Shown: in pieces, positions 22,018-36,767 of the stretch
Layout of the letters: each line of letters begins with the position of its first letter
Numbering within the stretch: position 1 is the first letter of the stretch
Source: Lepidurus packardi
Lineage: Eukaryota; Arthropoda; Branchiopoda; Notostraca; Triopsidae
Reading direction: 5' to 3'
Assembly (NCBI GenBank): GCA_023053545.1
Contig: JAKZAN010000002.1
Coordinates: forward strand, 9,854,790 to 9,918,789
DNA: 64,000 bases
The notes under the pieces: model-generated
The model's database searches: none
The model's input: the letters and a program-made list of their open reading frames with translations, nothing else
Told to the model about the DNA's origin: nothing
Translations under genes and position numbers: made by a program

Positions 22018-23479
22018 ATGTTGTTAATGTTCTCCTTAGTGCTTATGCAAATTGTGCGCTTGATCGCAAAGAACGCGGAACTGAACACCGAAGTAATCTT
22101 CTGGGAAGAAGAGACCAACTTCACGCTAACTAGTACGATCATCCTTCCGAGCGGAAAATACTGACTTTTATTTATTTATCTTATATTTATATATACTTCT
22201 ATAGGTATAGACAAGTGCCCACCATTAAACCATAGTTCAAACCCACCCCTACAAAGATTTCCAAGGCTTTACGACATTCTTTACTTTTGCCCTTTGCATT
22301 ACCGTTTGGAAGGACCCATATTCCGGGAATGTCATCACGGTCGATGGCATCCGTCTGACGAATCGCAATGTGTCCGAAGTAAGTGCACAACGAAATTCCA
22401 TAGTTCAATAACTTTATTGGTGGTGCGATGTGGCTTATTATCTATCAGTTTGTCCCGAAAATATGACCAAACCCAAGTACTTGCATATGGCGATAGCGAA
22501 TAATTTGACGGATTTGTGGATTATGTGCACCCTGAGCAGTTCCAGACCGACATCTAACCCTGACCAGAACTGCTGCCACGAGTACGAAGCAATGGCTCAG
22601 TTGTACCAGGACGAAAGACTGCCACGCTGCAATAGTGGGTTCGAGAGTACAAATAGACCATAACGGCAGAAATTCTCTCGTGGTACTTTTTTTTAGTAAG
22701 CTGCCAGAGCCCTAACGCACCCGGCAATGGGAGTTTGACATTCCACTGGAATAAGACCATCTCCGAAAAGGCTAAAGCGGAAGCATATTGCTTTGCTGGA
22801 TTTGAATTAATGCCACCCGAGTCGAAAGTTAGACATTGTTTCGATGGAGAATGGACTGGTACCGATCCAGCATGTCGTAAGTAACGTTAAAAAACAAAAA
22901 ATTGTACAACTTGCGAAAACGATCTCGATTTACCCACGTTTCCATTCACTTAAATAAAGTTTAAAGAAAGCATTCGTCAATTTTCGAGTCACGAAAGGGA
23001 AATCGGTTTTCCAGTTAAGTTTGTTCTATATTTTGTTTGGCCCTTGTTTGGTTTCCGGGTCTAGAATGACACCATTCAGTATTCGCAACAGAGCAGTCTT
23101 AAAATAGCTCAAGTAATAGAATCAGATATGTCGAAACTTTTAGCAATGTTTTCGTATCAATCCCTTGCGAAGTCGAGCGTTATTTTTAATTTATGCTTTT
23201 TTCAATGAATTCTTATTGCACTTCATATGAAATGCTGCATTATTCACAGGGCCTTTGCTTCCAGATGACAATATTATAGACGCTCGGTTGTACTGGGGAG
23301 TGGTCGCCGTCTTAATCGTTGCTGTCATTTCCATGGCACTTACCAGCAGGTGGATTAATTACCGCTCTGGTCATCCACTTCGTCGTTGTAGATTACTGTT
23401 TTTGAATTCAGCTAGTCGTGAATTACCAATGCAAATTCATCTGCAGCCGGTAGACAATACATACAACTTAGACGCCTAA
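22018..23479 (+). CDS. Small membrane protein with three sushi (CCP) domains
   Basis: Exons 22018-22132, 22205-22378, 22449-22634, 22697-22876 and 23250-23479 give 294 aa. A hydrophobic leader (about 1-16) is followed by three sushi domains, one per exon (about 40-96, 98-158, 160-217), a single membrane span (about 232-252, YWGVVAVLIVAVISMAL) and a 42-residue cytoplasmic tail rich in Arg near the membrane. CCP1 and CCP3 keep the usual Cys pattern and a late Trp (GRWHPSD, GEWTGTDPAC); CCP2 is degenerate and lacks the late Trp. All four introns are phase 1. Sushi proteins mediate adhesion or complement-like recognition; the role of this one is unknown. The start is less certain because a second in-frame ATG (22027) follows at codon 4. 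Confidence 0.75.
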
Positions 23480-24410
23480 GTCTTGCTTATACAACCCTGA
23501 AATGCGAGATTTTTTTTAATGCGTAATACGTAGTGCAGGCCGAACCCTTTGCTGGTCTTTTATTGAACTTCCTAAGACTTACAGAAGCATAATTCTCTGG
23601 AGCTATTTACAAGGTGAGTTATTGGAAGGGTTGGTGTAATGGGGTGAACACATGTCATTGGTTGCTATAATTGCGGGTTGTAGTGCAGTTGTGAAGAAAC
23701 GCGAGAAATATTCTGAAGAAACGTAACCTGCTATTAGTACTTTTATTCTTATTACCTAATACTCGTGTATTAGGTAATTAGTTTGATCAATGCTCAGCGA
23801 TAAGTTGCATTATCTAATGCTCATAAAAAGAGGAGGCAAAAATATTCGGGGGGATACGCACATGCGCAGTTCCAACTTTGCTCATTTCATAAAATAGGCA
23901 AATACAACCGAAGCTTCAAACTCATGTCTGGGGCAACAAATTCGTACAAATAGAAAATAAGGCAAAGGCGAGTTCTGTATTTTGGTTATTTCGTACAGAA
24001 CCAGTTTGCAATAAGATATCCAAATATATTAATAAAGACTAAATAATGTCTGACGTGCACGAGTTCAGTCCAGTCAGTAATAGTATACATAAGAAAGGTG
24101 TTCACTGATGCATACTTGCAAATACTTAATATAAGGTCCAAAAAGGAACTGATCGTTCTAAGCGAGAAAGTCAAAATTACAAGCACCATTCGTCCCGTTA
24201 AATTTGATTGTTCATGATTGCGTCGCTGAGCTGTGCTCAAGATTTTAGGAGAGTTTCAATAGAAGATTAGGCTCTCTTTCCTAGGTGGCGGTAACTAGCA
24301 ATTTCACCCACGTGCGCATTTTTGTCATATAAACATTTAAATATTTAAACTTGTGCCAATTAGAAAGAAACGAGCAGGTAGATAGCGTTCTCCTACTTGT
24401 GTTAAAAAAT
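23480..24410. other. Spacer between sushi gene and DDX52
   Basis: The spacer holds no recognised coding exon. A short perfect hairpin lies at 23751-23778. The DDX52 promoter should lie in its right part. The minus-strand open frame 23986-24240 has no domain and is not called. Confidence 0.4.
23751..23778. repeat. 12-bp perfect hairpin with 4-nt loop
   Basis: ATTACCTAATAC and its exact reverse complement flank the loop TCGT. There is no following T run typical of a terminator, and in an animal genome such a signal would not be expected. It may be chance or part of a degenerate repeat. Confidence 0.7.
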
Positions 24411-26940
24411 ATGGATAACGAAGATGCTTTTCATAAGCTGACTCTTGGAATTCGGTTTAAAAAAACAAAGAGGGAGGAAAATTTTTGGTCTTCAGGTTCA
24501 GCCAGTTTCGCAGTTTCAACTAACAGCAAGAGCAACACGTTCAAAGTAAAGAACCTTTGTATCCGGAGTCCTAGTAAGATTATAGTACAGTGTGCTTTAT
24601 TAGGATGGTAAAGAGGTTGATCGTAACATGAATTTGGATGATCATAAAGTCGAACATACCATAGTGAAGCCAGCTGCAGACGTCGATGATGTCAATGAGG
24701 ACAATTTCATACAGTTAATGACAAAAAAAAACTTACCTGATACGAAAAGTAGAAAGAATAAAAAGTCTCACACCTTACAAAAGGAGGCAGAATTAAAACA
24801 AGAAAAGGTAGAGTTGGTTTTAATTTTTTAACAATTTTATTCAATAAGGTTTGGTTATGCCCAGGTTAACCGGGTGAGGAATCTTCATAAAATTCGCATA
24901 GTTGGTGAGGATATTCCTCCCGCTATTAAAGATTTTAGTGAACTGACTAGTGCGTACAATGTTTCACCTCAACTCTTGAATAACATACGAGAAATGGGTT
25001 ACGAAACTCCCTCTCCCATACAGATGCAAGCAATTCCTCTTATGATTCAAGTATTGGATGGATGAAGTCCTCAAATGATATAAAACTTGTACTATTAACT
25101 TACGCTTACTTAGAGACGTGATATCCTCGCGTGTGCTCCTACGGGCTCTGGAAAGACGGTAGCTTTCGTCTTACCAATACTTCATTTACTCCAGAAGCCC
25201 GCCGACCGTGGTTTCCGTGCCATAATCGTTTCTCCAACTAGGGAGTTGGCTCAACAGACTTGGAGGTAGCTGGGTATAGTTTATCTTAATTTATATTATA
25301 TATAGATGTAGCGCAGCAAAGACTATTACCGTAATGACAACGTTGTATTAAGAACTAAAGTAGGTAGCACTGATGTATCTCAACCTGTATCGTTTGTAGG
25401 GAATGTATACGGCTTTCAGAGGGCACAAAGCTGAAGACGCATCTTTTTAACAACGTTAGTAAGGCATTGAAAAAATTTGGTCCCTCTTCGGATGGGAAGT
25501 TTGGTATGAACGACATTGTCAAATATTACATCTAGAGATAAATAACAAGACATTTGTTAACAGATATCCTTGTCACAACACCAAATCGTCTTCTTTTCAT
25601 GCTAAAGCAAAATCCTCCTGGTATCAGCTTAGAAAAGTAACCCACATACTGTGATTCGCGTTATTTTGACTAAAGTTGACTTCCTACAGTGTGGAATATC
25701 TTGTGGTAGACGAAGCGGATAAACTCTTTGAAGAAGGCACGAAAGGATTTCGGGAGCAGTTAGCCACGATTTACAAGGCGTGCGGCAAAAGTGGAGTTAA
25801 GCGAGCCTTTTTCAGTGCTACTGTAGCATATGAAGTAGAGCAGTTTTGTAAATTAGAGCTAGACAACTTGGCAACGGTCGCAGTTGGTCCCAGGTATGCT
25901 TTACTCATTTTCTTTGCTACCGACTTCCTGTGTGAATATAAAAGATTACTTGATTTTTAGAAATTCTGCAGCGGAGATGGTTGAGCAACGATTAGTTTTT
26001 GTGGGCAGTGAGTCGGGGAAACTTATGGCTTTCAGGAACTTGATCAGAGAGGTAAATTCATTAATTTCTCCTACAGTTCGTCTTTATTTCATAGTGGTGC
26101 TAATACAGGGATTGGAGCCGCCAGTTTTGGTATTCGTACAGACTAAAGAGAGAGCCAAAGAACTGTTCAATGAGTTGATTCATGATGGTATAAACGTCGA
26201 CGTTATTCACGCCGAAAGAACTCAGTTGGAAGTAATAAATAATCTTATAACCCCCGTATTCTAGATTTTGTAACCCTAGTACCTCACTTGTTGTCATTTA
26301 GAGAGAGAATGTCGTCAAAAGCTTCCGGCTTGGAAAAACATGGGTTCTTATTTGTACGGAATTGATGGGAAGAGGCATCGACTTTAAGGGAGTAAACTTG
26401 GTAGTTAACTACGATTTTCCTCCAACGGCCATTAGTTATATTCACCGGATCGGTCAGCTGTGTAGCTCACAATTTTTTTACATATAAATTGAAAAATGTC
26501 TGTCTTGTAGGTCGCACTGGAAGAGCAGGACGATTAGGCAAAGCCGTAACTTACTTCACAGAAAGTGACGCGCTCAACTTAAGGAGGTGATTGTTAATAC
26601 TTCAGAAATAAGGAATCAAAAGAATTTTATCGTTATTTTACTTTTTTATACTTTAGCATTGCTCAAATCATGCGAGATTCAGGCTGTGAGGTTCCCGATT
26701 ACATGCTGCAAATGCGTAAAGCAAACAAAAGGCAAAAGAAAGAGCTGGCTCAGCATGCCCCAAAAAGACAGCGAATTTCTACGGAACCCTTGCATGACGT
26801 GAAGAAAAGGCAAAAATTAAGGTAAAACTTACCGGAACGGTTGATTGTTCAATTGTTATAGTAAACTTCTGTACAGGAAAAACATTAAAGCTTCCCAGCG
26901 AGCCAAAGTGAAAAATGAGAGCCAAACGCAAACCTCATAG
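24411..26940 (+). CDS. DDX52: ATP-dependent RNA helicase DDX52 (ROK1)
   Basis: DDX52/Rok1 is a nucleolar DEAD-box helicase needed for 18S rRNA maturation. Thirteen exons give 575 aa (human about 599): 24411-24545, 24604-24807, 24865-25050, 25114-25265, 25400-25503, 25564-25636, 25690-25893, 25961-26051, 26109-26231, 26302-26452, 26511-26586, 26657-26821, 26877-26940. Motifs in order: Q motif [13 protein letters not shown] (exon 3), GSGKT (186-190), SPTREL, TTPNRLL, DEAD (292-295), SAT (327-329), [15 protein letters not shown] and [11 protein letters not shown] (472 onward). N- and C-terminal regions are Lys-rich, as in the family. Family-specific sequences include [27 protein letters not shown] and [12 protein letters not shown] stretches. 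All introns are short GT-AG. Confidence 0.95.
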
Positions 26941-29827
<2,887 letters not shown>

Positions 29828-31087
29828 TGCCTCCAATACCGTTCTGTGCCTGTATGTTCATCACCACAACCGGTCTAGTGTAACTTTCCATTGTTTTCTT
29901 ACAGAATTACGTAAAAGCCGTCCATTTTATTTAAAGCCGATTGGGTACAAAAAATGCCTATTTTTTCTATACAGTGTTTAGCTGTAGCATTCGTATTACC
30001 GTGCCAATAAAAATGAGTTTCTATTACGAACACAATCCGTATGTATTTCAGTGTTCAGGAGCCGGAAAACCCCTACTCGCCACGAAAAACATGGGTTATA
30101 TATATATAGTAAAGAATACTTGCTTATAGGTTATTTATAGATAAGTAGCTATACAATTTTCTCCCTCTTTTTTTGTGTACATACAAATAGAAAACTTGGA
30201 CATACAGAAAAAGGACTACACAGTATCACCAGATTTTTTTTATAGTGCAAAAATGGGCAAGGCAGCAAATGGTCCAAGTTTTGTTGGTTTGGAAACCCAC
30301 ATTCAATTCGCTCCGTGTGAGCTAATGTAGAATCTTCAATGGCTTTTCTTTTTTCGATTGATCTACGATCTAACAAAGACATGGAAGTATACCCTACCAA
30401 AAATAACGTCCAGCAGTTTTCCTCGGCACAGTATAAACAAGTAAACGGGAAGCATTGGGGAACACAACAGTAAAAATTTCATTTAAAAAAAGAAAAATTA
30501 TATGATTAAATCAAGCCATAAAAAAGGAGAACCCAGCCAAACCCCGCCTAATTAATACCGGTATCATTCCGAACTACATAAGAATTGCGTAGTTATAACT
30601 TAAATAGGTTTCATTGACATGAAATGGGGGTGCCGTGCAAAGTTTTGCATTGCCGGTGAATTTTTTTTGTACGTGGTAAGGTCACCGTAGGTGGTTTCTT
30701 TTAAGACTGCAGTAAGAACGAAGATCAAGGAATATATATCCAGAGAGGAGTTTGCTAGTTAGGAAGGAAAAGTTTGCCCTTTGCTACAGCAGCAGTTTAC
30801 TACGCGAGTAAACAATGCGTGCAAGAGGGCAAGGTTAGTCACATTTGCCACTATGATACATACTTTGGCAAAAAGAGAACAGAAGCCAAAAAAAGCATTC
30901 CCTTGCGTTCTTAATCGTTGCCAAAGAATTTTATTACAAGTAACAAATGATAAATGCTTTCCAAAACGTGCTGTAAATAAAAAGCTACCATTCCAAAAAG
31001 GCTAAATGCACCCAAAACCGAAATTTTTAGCAGAAGAAAGCAAGGGAGGGGGGATGCGTGTGTGCGGTTGATTGGCTTACGAACATT
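29828..31087. other. Convergent 3' regions of CCDC85 and BTG3
   Basis: CCDC85 (+) and the BTG3-like gene (-) converge here. An AATAAA at 30006-30011 can serve CCDC85; a TTTATT at about 30930-30935 is AATAAA on the minus strand and could serve BTG3. A short TA run lies near 30099-30109. No coding exon is supported. Confidence 0.5.
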
Positions 31088-32039
31088 CTATGCCCGAATG
31101 AGTATCTTGTTTACCCAATGGTAACGATCCGTCCGATAACTGATGGGACTCAGGTTGGGTCTCTGGTAACGTGCTTGGGAAAACTTACTCTGGGGTGGCG
31201 ATGGTGCCATGCACTTGTGGTAGGAAGTTGGGTAGTAAAACGGCGGAGGAGAGGCATCGCTAACGCGGTTAAAAGAGTTTCCGGAACTAATCGGAGGCGG
31301 GGAATTGACCATGAACCAAGAAGACGGTTGGACTTGACTATAGAAGGACTTGGAAGGAGGACGGTAACTGTTTTTGTTGTAGGTGTGATTAATTTCAGCA
31401 AAAGAACGCCGGACTGAATACTTGCTTGAGAGGGATTCTTTTTTGTCACCTGAGGAAACTTGGGGTGACAAACCGGATCGTTGCTCTACTTTGTCAATCG
31501 ATGAGAAGGATAGATTGAGAGCGTTGTCTATGAAACTGAAGGTGTTTTCCTTATTGCAGGCCTCAAATGACGCCACTGTATGAAGCGATCCTTTGTGTTC
31601 CCCAAACCTAAAAACAAAAAAAAATTTATAGAATTTGTTTAAGGCAAGATGGAAAACTTGAACCTCGCTTACCTACAGGTGACCTCTTGGGGATCTATCC
31701 ATAAAGTTAATTCAATTGGCAAACCCAAGTCTGAGTACTTGAGTCCGCATTCGAAGGCTGCTTGCTCAATTGTCGGTTCTCTTCGACTTCCTGCATTGAT
31801 TCTGATACACCTGTAACCTTGGCCTCTGAAGGGCTTGTCAGGAAACCAATGATTCTAGAAGAAAATAAAAAATAGTGACAAAAGGACTTTAGAAGATTCA
31901 GTTTGTATACCTCAAAGCGTTTTTCTAACACCAATTCAAGTTTGGTTCTGAATTCTTCTACGCGGTTCTCTGTCAGTTTGCTCCCTTTGCCAATTAGGCG
32001 ACTGAGGAATAGTGATGCTGCTGCGATTTCTTCTTTCAT
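31088..32039 (-). CDS. BTG3: BTG3/Tob-family antiproliferative protein
   Basis: BTG/Tob proteins bind CAF1/CNOT7 and recruit the CCR4-NOT deadenylase, slowing proliferation. Exons 32039-31911, 31854-31673 and 31607-31088 (minus) give 276 aa; human BTG3 has 252. The start MKEEIAAA matches MKNEIAA of BTG3. An in-frame ATG lies upstream (32150), but a good 3' splice site (TTATCTTCACAG, ending 32069) marks that stretch as intron. Box A (about 44-63, NHWFPDKP...GYRCIRIN) and box B (about 86-106, LGLPIELTLWIDPQEV) are intact. The tail is Ser/Pro-rich and ends RYHWVNKILIRA, comparable with the C-terminal NHWINP of BTG3, which separates it from BTG1/2 and Tob. Confidence 0.92.
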
Positions 32040-32845
32040 TGTTGTGATGAGGTTAACGTGATTCAAGTCTGTGAAGATAAACACAGAAAATACAATCCGA
32101 ATGGAACAATCCAAAGATCGTGGGCAAACAAAGAAGCACGGTTTGCCCAAGAAAACTTGTTCTCTACTATACTCGCCAACAGGTCAACGAACACTATTCA
32201 AAAGCAGTACAGTTCAGTTTTACCAAATGAGAGAATATGATTAACGAATAAATTAAAGCTAAGGCTAAGTGGTATGATTAACAAATTGTTACCTGAAAGT
32301 CACTCAAAACATATGAAGTAACCCTTCGCCAAATTTCACCATACCTTGCCTTTGTTATGACATTCGTTTTTACTTATCGATTTAAGTCTTACAGTATATA
32401 GTAATCGAAAAAAGAATGTCGATTTATTTCAATTGCTATGTAAGATCGATTCTTCTGCGCCATCTTTCCGACGCCATTTGCCAACGTGGTGAGGTAGGTG
32501 AAAATTTTGTATTTGTTCTAAAGCATAAACGGCTTTGTATTTTTTCTCGCTAATTAATTTTATTTATTGCTGTGCACATTTGAGAGAATTAGAAACTCGA
32601 TTTTGATTCCTGGTGCTGACAAATTTTCGCTATATACATATCTCTGCGGTTCATTCAAGACACGTTCAGCTTATTTTGACTTGTAGCATACGCTAAACAG
32701 ATAGGGAGCGTGAGTTCACGTTTATCATAGCAATGTGCCAGTTTTGTTAGAATTAGAATTACTGTTTCCACAAATCTATCCTTTGCTATTTTTGCAAAAA
32801 TTGAAATCCATTTTTTTCCTTTTACAGGTTGAATTGACGTTCAAC
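32040..32845. promoter_or_regulatory. Bidirectional promoter region, BTG3 and ubiquitin-L40
   Basis: This divergent region should contain 5' UTR exons of both genes. On the plus strand a probable first exon of ubiquitin-L40 ends at 32493 (GTGGTGAG|GTAGGTG), with a 5' UTR intron 32494-32827 ending in TTTTACAG just before the ATG. A pyrimidine-rich start (CATCTTTCC near 32461) would suit a 5'-TOP mRNA. Two ATCGAT sites, at 32376-32381 and 32445-32450, resemble the DRE/DREF core of insect housekeeping promoters. The exact transcription starts are not visible. Confidence 0.5.
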
Positions 32846-33301
32846 ATGCAGATCTTCGTCAAGACTTTGACGGGTAAGACCATCACCCTTGAGGTCGAGC
32901 CTTCAGACACTATCGAAAATGTCAAGGCTAAAATCCAAGACAAGGAAGGAATTCCTCCCGATCAACAGCGTTTGATCTTCGCCGGTAAACAGTTAGAGGA
33001 TGGCAGAACCCTTTCAGACTACAATATTCAGAAAGGTAAAAATTTTTTTGGGGGAGGATTGTCTTTAGTACGGAATGTAATATCTCAATCTTTTTCTTTT
33101 GCAGAGTCTACCTTGCATTTGGTACTCCGCCTCCGTGGTGGTGTAATTGAGCCCTCTCTGCGTATTTTGGCCCAGAAGTACAACTGCGACAAGATGATTT
33201 GCCGCAAATGCTATGCTCGTCTGCACCCTCGTGCTACCAATTGCCGCAAGAAGAAGTGTGGTCATACCAACAATTTGCGCCCCAAGAAGAAGTTGAAGTA
33301 A
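32846..33301 (+). CDS. UBA52: Ubiquitin-60S ribosomal protein L40 fusion
   Basis: This fusion gives one ubiquitin (76 aa, ending LRLRGG) and ribosomal protein eL40 (52 aa), cleaved after the Gly-Gly. Exons 32846-33035 and 33105-33301 join to 128 aa, the exact length of the animal protein. Ubiquitin is read from [16 protein letters not shown] through [12 protein letters not shown] with no unusual change; L40 runs [15 protein letters not shown] to [10 protein letters not shown] and keeps the zinc-binding Cys residues. The intron interrupts ubiquitin at Lys63/Glu64, phase 1. The gene (RpL40 in insects) supplies both ubiquitin and a large-subunit protein. It converges on the IRAK4-like gene with 156 bp between stop codons. 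Confidence 0.98.
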   Translation: MQIFVKTLTGKTITLEVEPSDTIENVKAKIQDKEGIPPDQQRLIFAGKQLEDGRTLSDYNIQKGKNFFGGGLSLVRNVISQSFSFAESTLHLVLRLRGGVIEPSLRILAQKYNCDKMICRKCYARLHPRATNCRKKKCGHTNNLRPKKKLK

Positions 33302-33457
33302 GCTTCAGGTTTTTGAAGGGCTGTTTCTTTGTTGTCAGCTGCTGGAATAACGCGTGGACAGACAATACAGCAAATGTCTAATTAAATCAACTTTTTTATT
33401 TGCATATAAACATATTAGTGTTGTTAAAATATAATGACACTTGATGGTAAAGCTTTA
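33302..33457. promoter_or_regulatory. Tail-to-tail polyadenylation zone
   Basis: The 156 bp between the ubiquitin-L40 stop (+) and the IRAK4 stop (-) contain ATTAAA at 33381-33386, usable on the plus strand, and TTTATT at 33395-33400, which reads AATAAA on the minus strand. The two 3' UTRs probably abut or overlap. Confidence 0.55.
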
Positions 33458-35325
33458 TCAAGACCTTATCGATAACAGTAGTTGCTCAAGCACTTGCAGC
33501 ATTAGCGGGCGTTTTTTCTTTTCTTCGACACACTTAAATGCCAATGTATGTAAAGAGCGAGCTATATCTCCATCTAAACTCTCTAACCTTGGATCGAGCA
33601 TCGCATAAAAGTCTTCCTCATCACAAACCGCATCCACGTGGGAAATCAAATCATTCCCTTCGCGATCTTCCGAATAAGGCGGTAATCCAGTCAATAACTC
33701 CAACAAAATCTGGGTAACAATAGTTTTTGAATCACTGGTTATACTGGCAGTATTCTGAAACTTACTACACCAAAGCTAAACGTATCCAGTTTGACTGACA
33801 CATCTCCCCGAAAGGCTTCCGGTGCCATGTACGCGGAAGTACCCAGAACGTTCGAAGTCATTGCAAAACTTTTAGACTTGCCACTTGCACCTGTCCTTAT
33901 TAAACCAAAATCCCCCAGCTAAAATAATGACAAACTAAGTTTCAATTAAGAAAGAAACTTCGTCAACTTTACTTTGGCGTTCAAATGTTCGTCGAGCAAG
34001 ACGTTTGCGCTTTTTACGTCACGGTGAACTAAAGGCTTCTCTCCGGAAGTATGCAAATGAACAAGGGCTTTCGCAACTCCTTGGCTTATAGTGATACGTC
34101 TTTGCCAAGATAAGGGTTCTCTTCCGTCCTGAAAACTGTCGTCCTTAGTAATTCAAATCGCCAACCAATTGTGCAAATGTCTCTTAACTTACATCACAAG
34201 CTAAGGCAGCTTCTAACGAGCCATTAGGCATGTACGCGTATAAGAGACAACAGTCAGGTCCATTGGCTGAATATGCTAATAATGGCAGTAGATTTTCATG
34301 GTAATACCTGAAACGGAAAAAAAACTCATACACTCTGTAGTTAACTTAAGTAACTGCTTACTTGGACATAGTTTCGACTTCTGTTTTGAATAAACGTGGC
34401 AAATCAACATCCAGCTCAATTTTATGTGTATGCAGTCTTTTGATCGCTACTTGATCGGGTAATTGTGGGATGAGATGCTCAGAATCGAGCAAGTTAATAC
34501 CCAAGAATACAGAGCCAAACGCGCCGCTGCCAAGCTTGCGACCACCATCGGCAAGCAATTCGGAATCAAAACCGTTACTTATGATCTCCAGTTCGTTATA
34601 AGAGATATAAGGCAAAGGTGTATTAAACGTAAGGGCTGCGTTTTCGCTAGGGTCTTCCGATATACTAGCCACCGCTTGATCACGAAGTACGGGATTTGTA
34701 GTTTCCTTGAAATTGTTAGAATTCCATTTCATGGTGTTGGTGTTCCAATGGAAGTGATGATTCGGGGAAGCAGGTTGCATATCTATGTCGGCTGGTGTTA
34801 TAGTAGCTGCACTACCATGTTCTGGTCGACTGTTCGGACTCCCTATTAACGAAGTACAAATGTGAATTGCCTCTACCATTGCGCATGAGGTCTTGTACCC
34901 TTCAAAACTTCTACTGTTAAGTAGTCAGCAGCTTGAAAGTGCCCTATTTCTACGAGCAACTCAGCGAGATCGCCAACTGAAGGCCTGCGTCTTCCACTCG
35001 TGCCCCATTCGTCAACTAAGATGTCAAAGGCTGGTCGTTTCTGTTTAAGGCTCTCATCCTCAATCAACCTATTTTTTTTAACAAGTTAACGAGACCTGAG
35101 TACGTTAATATAAAGCAATTCTAACCGTATATCTTCAGGAGAGTACTTGTATAACCGATTCCCATCGTTGCCCAATGAAGGAATTGTTCCCATCAACGTT
35201 TTCCAGGATTTCCCGATTTCCAACAGGTAGGCAAGTCTCATTCGAGTGCTCAAGGGAAGTTTCCTAATTTCTGTAGATCTGGATACAGCCAGGTCGTTGA
35301 CGACAGCTGGTGGAGCTCCATTCAT
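33458..35325 (-). CDS. IRAK4: IRAK4/Pelle-type Ser/Thr kinase with death domain
   Basis: IRAK4/Pelle joins MyD88 (and Tube in insects) through its death domain and carries Toll/IL-1 receptor signals to NF-kB. Seven minus-strand exons, 35325-35126, 35068-34899, 34842-34362, 34307-34193, 34128-33973, 33918-33766 and 33709-33458, give 508 aa (human IRAK4 460, fly Pelle about 501). The death domain covers about 15-120 ([29 protein letters not shown]). The kinase has LGSGAFG (227-233), Lys258 in VAIKRL, a Tyr at the gatekeeper position (307, before AYMPNGSL) as in IRAK4, HRD (357-359) with Asn364, DFG (377-379), activation-loop Thr395-Ser396 where human IRAK4 is phosphorylated, and APE (406-408). 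All residues needed for activity are present. The donor of intron 1 (GTTAGA) is weak. Confidence 0.93.
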
Positions 35326-36532
35326 GGTTTTTCTGTCTCACTATATAAAGTTCAAGAGGACTTTTATTAATGCTGTTTTTTTAAGCGCAGAAGCGAAAAT
35401 TTTTAAGTCCCGGACTGAGTTTGTTCAACACACGCGCAAATAAGTGGGCGGGAGCGAAAAGGGGTCACGCCCACGGATCACTGAATGGTCAAGGATGTGA
35501 GAACTACTTCCGCACTTTCGTCGACACTCAAAGAAATGTACAAACTTGTTTTTCAACACAGTTTACTGGTAAGTTGTGGCACTGCGAGCTTCGACTGAAA
35601 GATTCAGGTTACCGAGAACCACAGCTCAAGGTATAAGTTGTTTTATTTTAAAGGAAGGTTCGTAATTATGCAAAAATACAAGTGGTCGCCTAACGACTGG
35701 AAAAATCTGCCTATGCGAGTTTAAATATAGGTCAGCTATTATTGCCAATGTTATACAAAGTATGCGTTATTCTTGGTCCGAAAAAGAAAAAATTTCGTAT
35801 TCCAATGGATGCAAATGAGCACGAAATGTGGTTTCCGTCCTGCCACAAGATGATTGGAAGATTCTGGTCCAAATCACTTATTCATTTAATAGATGGCGCT
35901 TGCGCTGCGTTTCTGAGGTATTCCAGAAAGAAGATCTGATATTTTGCACGGCTTTTTAAACCTACTTGAGCTTACATTCTTAGAACGACTGTTAACTACC
36001 CCCTGCTATTTAAATGGAAATTCCACAGTGGGTTATGTGTGGTCGATCCCTTTACTATCGAGCTTTAAGAGCAATTAATTGAGTGTAAAAAGTGACTTGA
36101 CGCTCGCAAATGTTTAAAGAAAGTTACTGGCGTTGGTTTTCGTCGCGACGATGAGACGAAGTGGTAATTAGCATTTGAGGATTGGCAAAACCTGTTTGAA
36201 ATTCAAAAAGCGGGCTCTTCGCCAATTTCCAAGTGTTTGGAATAGGATCGCATCTGCAGTCCCTTCCTTTTAAACGGTTCTTGATTTGCGCATTGACCTT
36301 CCCTTCCGGCTTGTTCAACCGTCAAATTTCATCTCGAGTTATTGCACCTGCTGTCTCGTCCAACGCTTCTCGCCAAAAACACTCGTAGCGTCTAACGAAA
36401 TGCCATAGCTTTTTTTCTTTCACACTCTAGTTCGGGATGACGCCATCTCCTGTGCCCAAGTGCGTCCTTCCCAATGCCGTTATCAACTCAATGGCCATAA
36501 CTGGTCAAACTCGCTTGGTTCTGATTAAAGTA
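35326..36532. other. IRAK4 upstream region, start of gene desert
   Basis: The first few hundred bases should hold the IRAK4 promoter and 5' UTR. No coding exon is recognised. Open frames at 35742-35939 and 36124-36318 show no domain. From here to the right end of the window no gene is defensible. Confidence 0.4.
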
Positions 36533-36552
36533 CCCCCCCCCCCCCCCCCCCC
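36533..36552. repeat. Poly(C) run of 20
   Basis: A pure run of 20 C lies 177 bp to the left of a 37-nt G run on the same strand, so the two runs are inverted relative to each other and could pair in single-stranded form. Confidence 0.9.
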
Positions 36553-36727
36553 TGTAAGTCTCTCCAGATCCAAGTTGTCCCAGTCCAATCCGTTTTCTTT
36601 TCTTCCATCTCTTTTCTCTTAATTGTGCATACATACGTATTTTTGGTGGCACATGAATGTGCCTTGATGCCCTTGCGGCCAGGCAACGTCCATTAGATTC
36701 TCGGAGTGAATTCCATGCCTTCTGGGA

Positions 36728-36729
<2 letters not shown>

Positions 36730-36766
<37 letters not shown>
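36730..36766. repeat. Poly(G) run of 37
   Basis: This is the longest homopolymer in the window. The surrounding sequence is of ordinary complexity. Such runs readily form G-quadruplexes and are error-prone in sequencing, so the exact length is uncertain. Confidence 0.9.
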
Positions 36767-36767
<1 letters not shown>

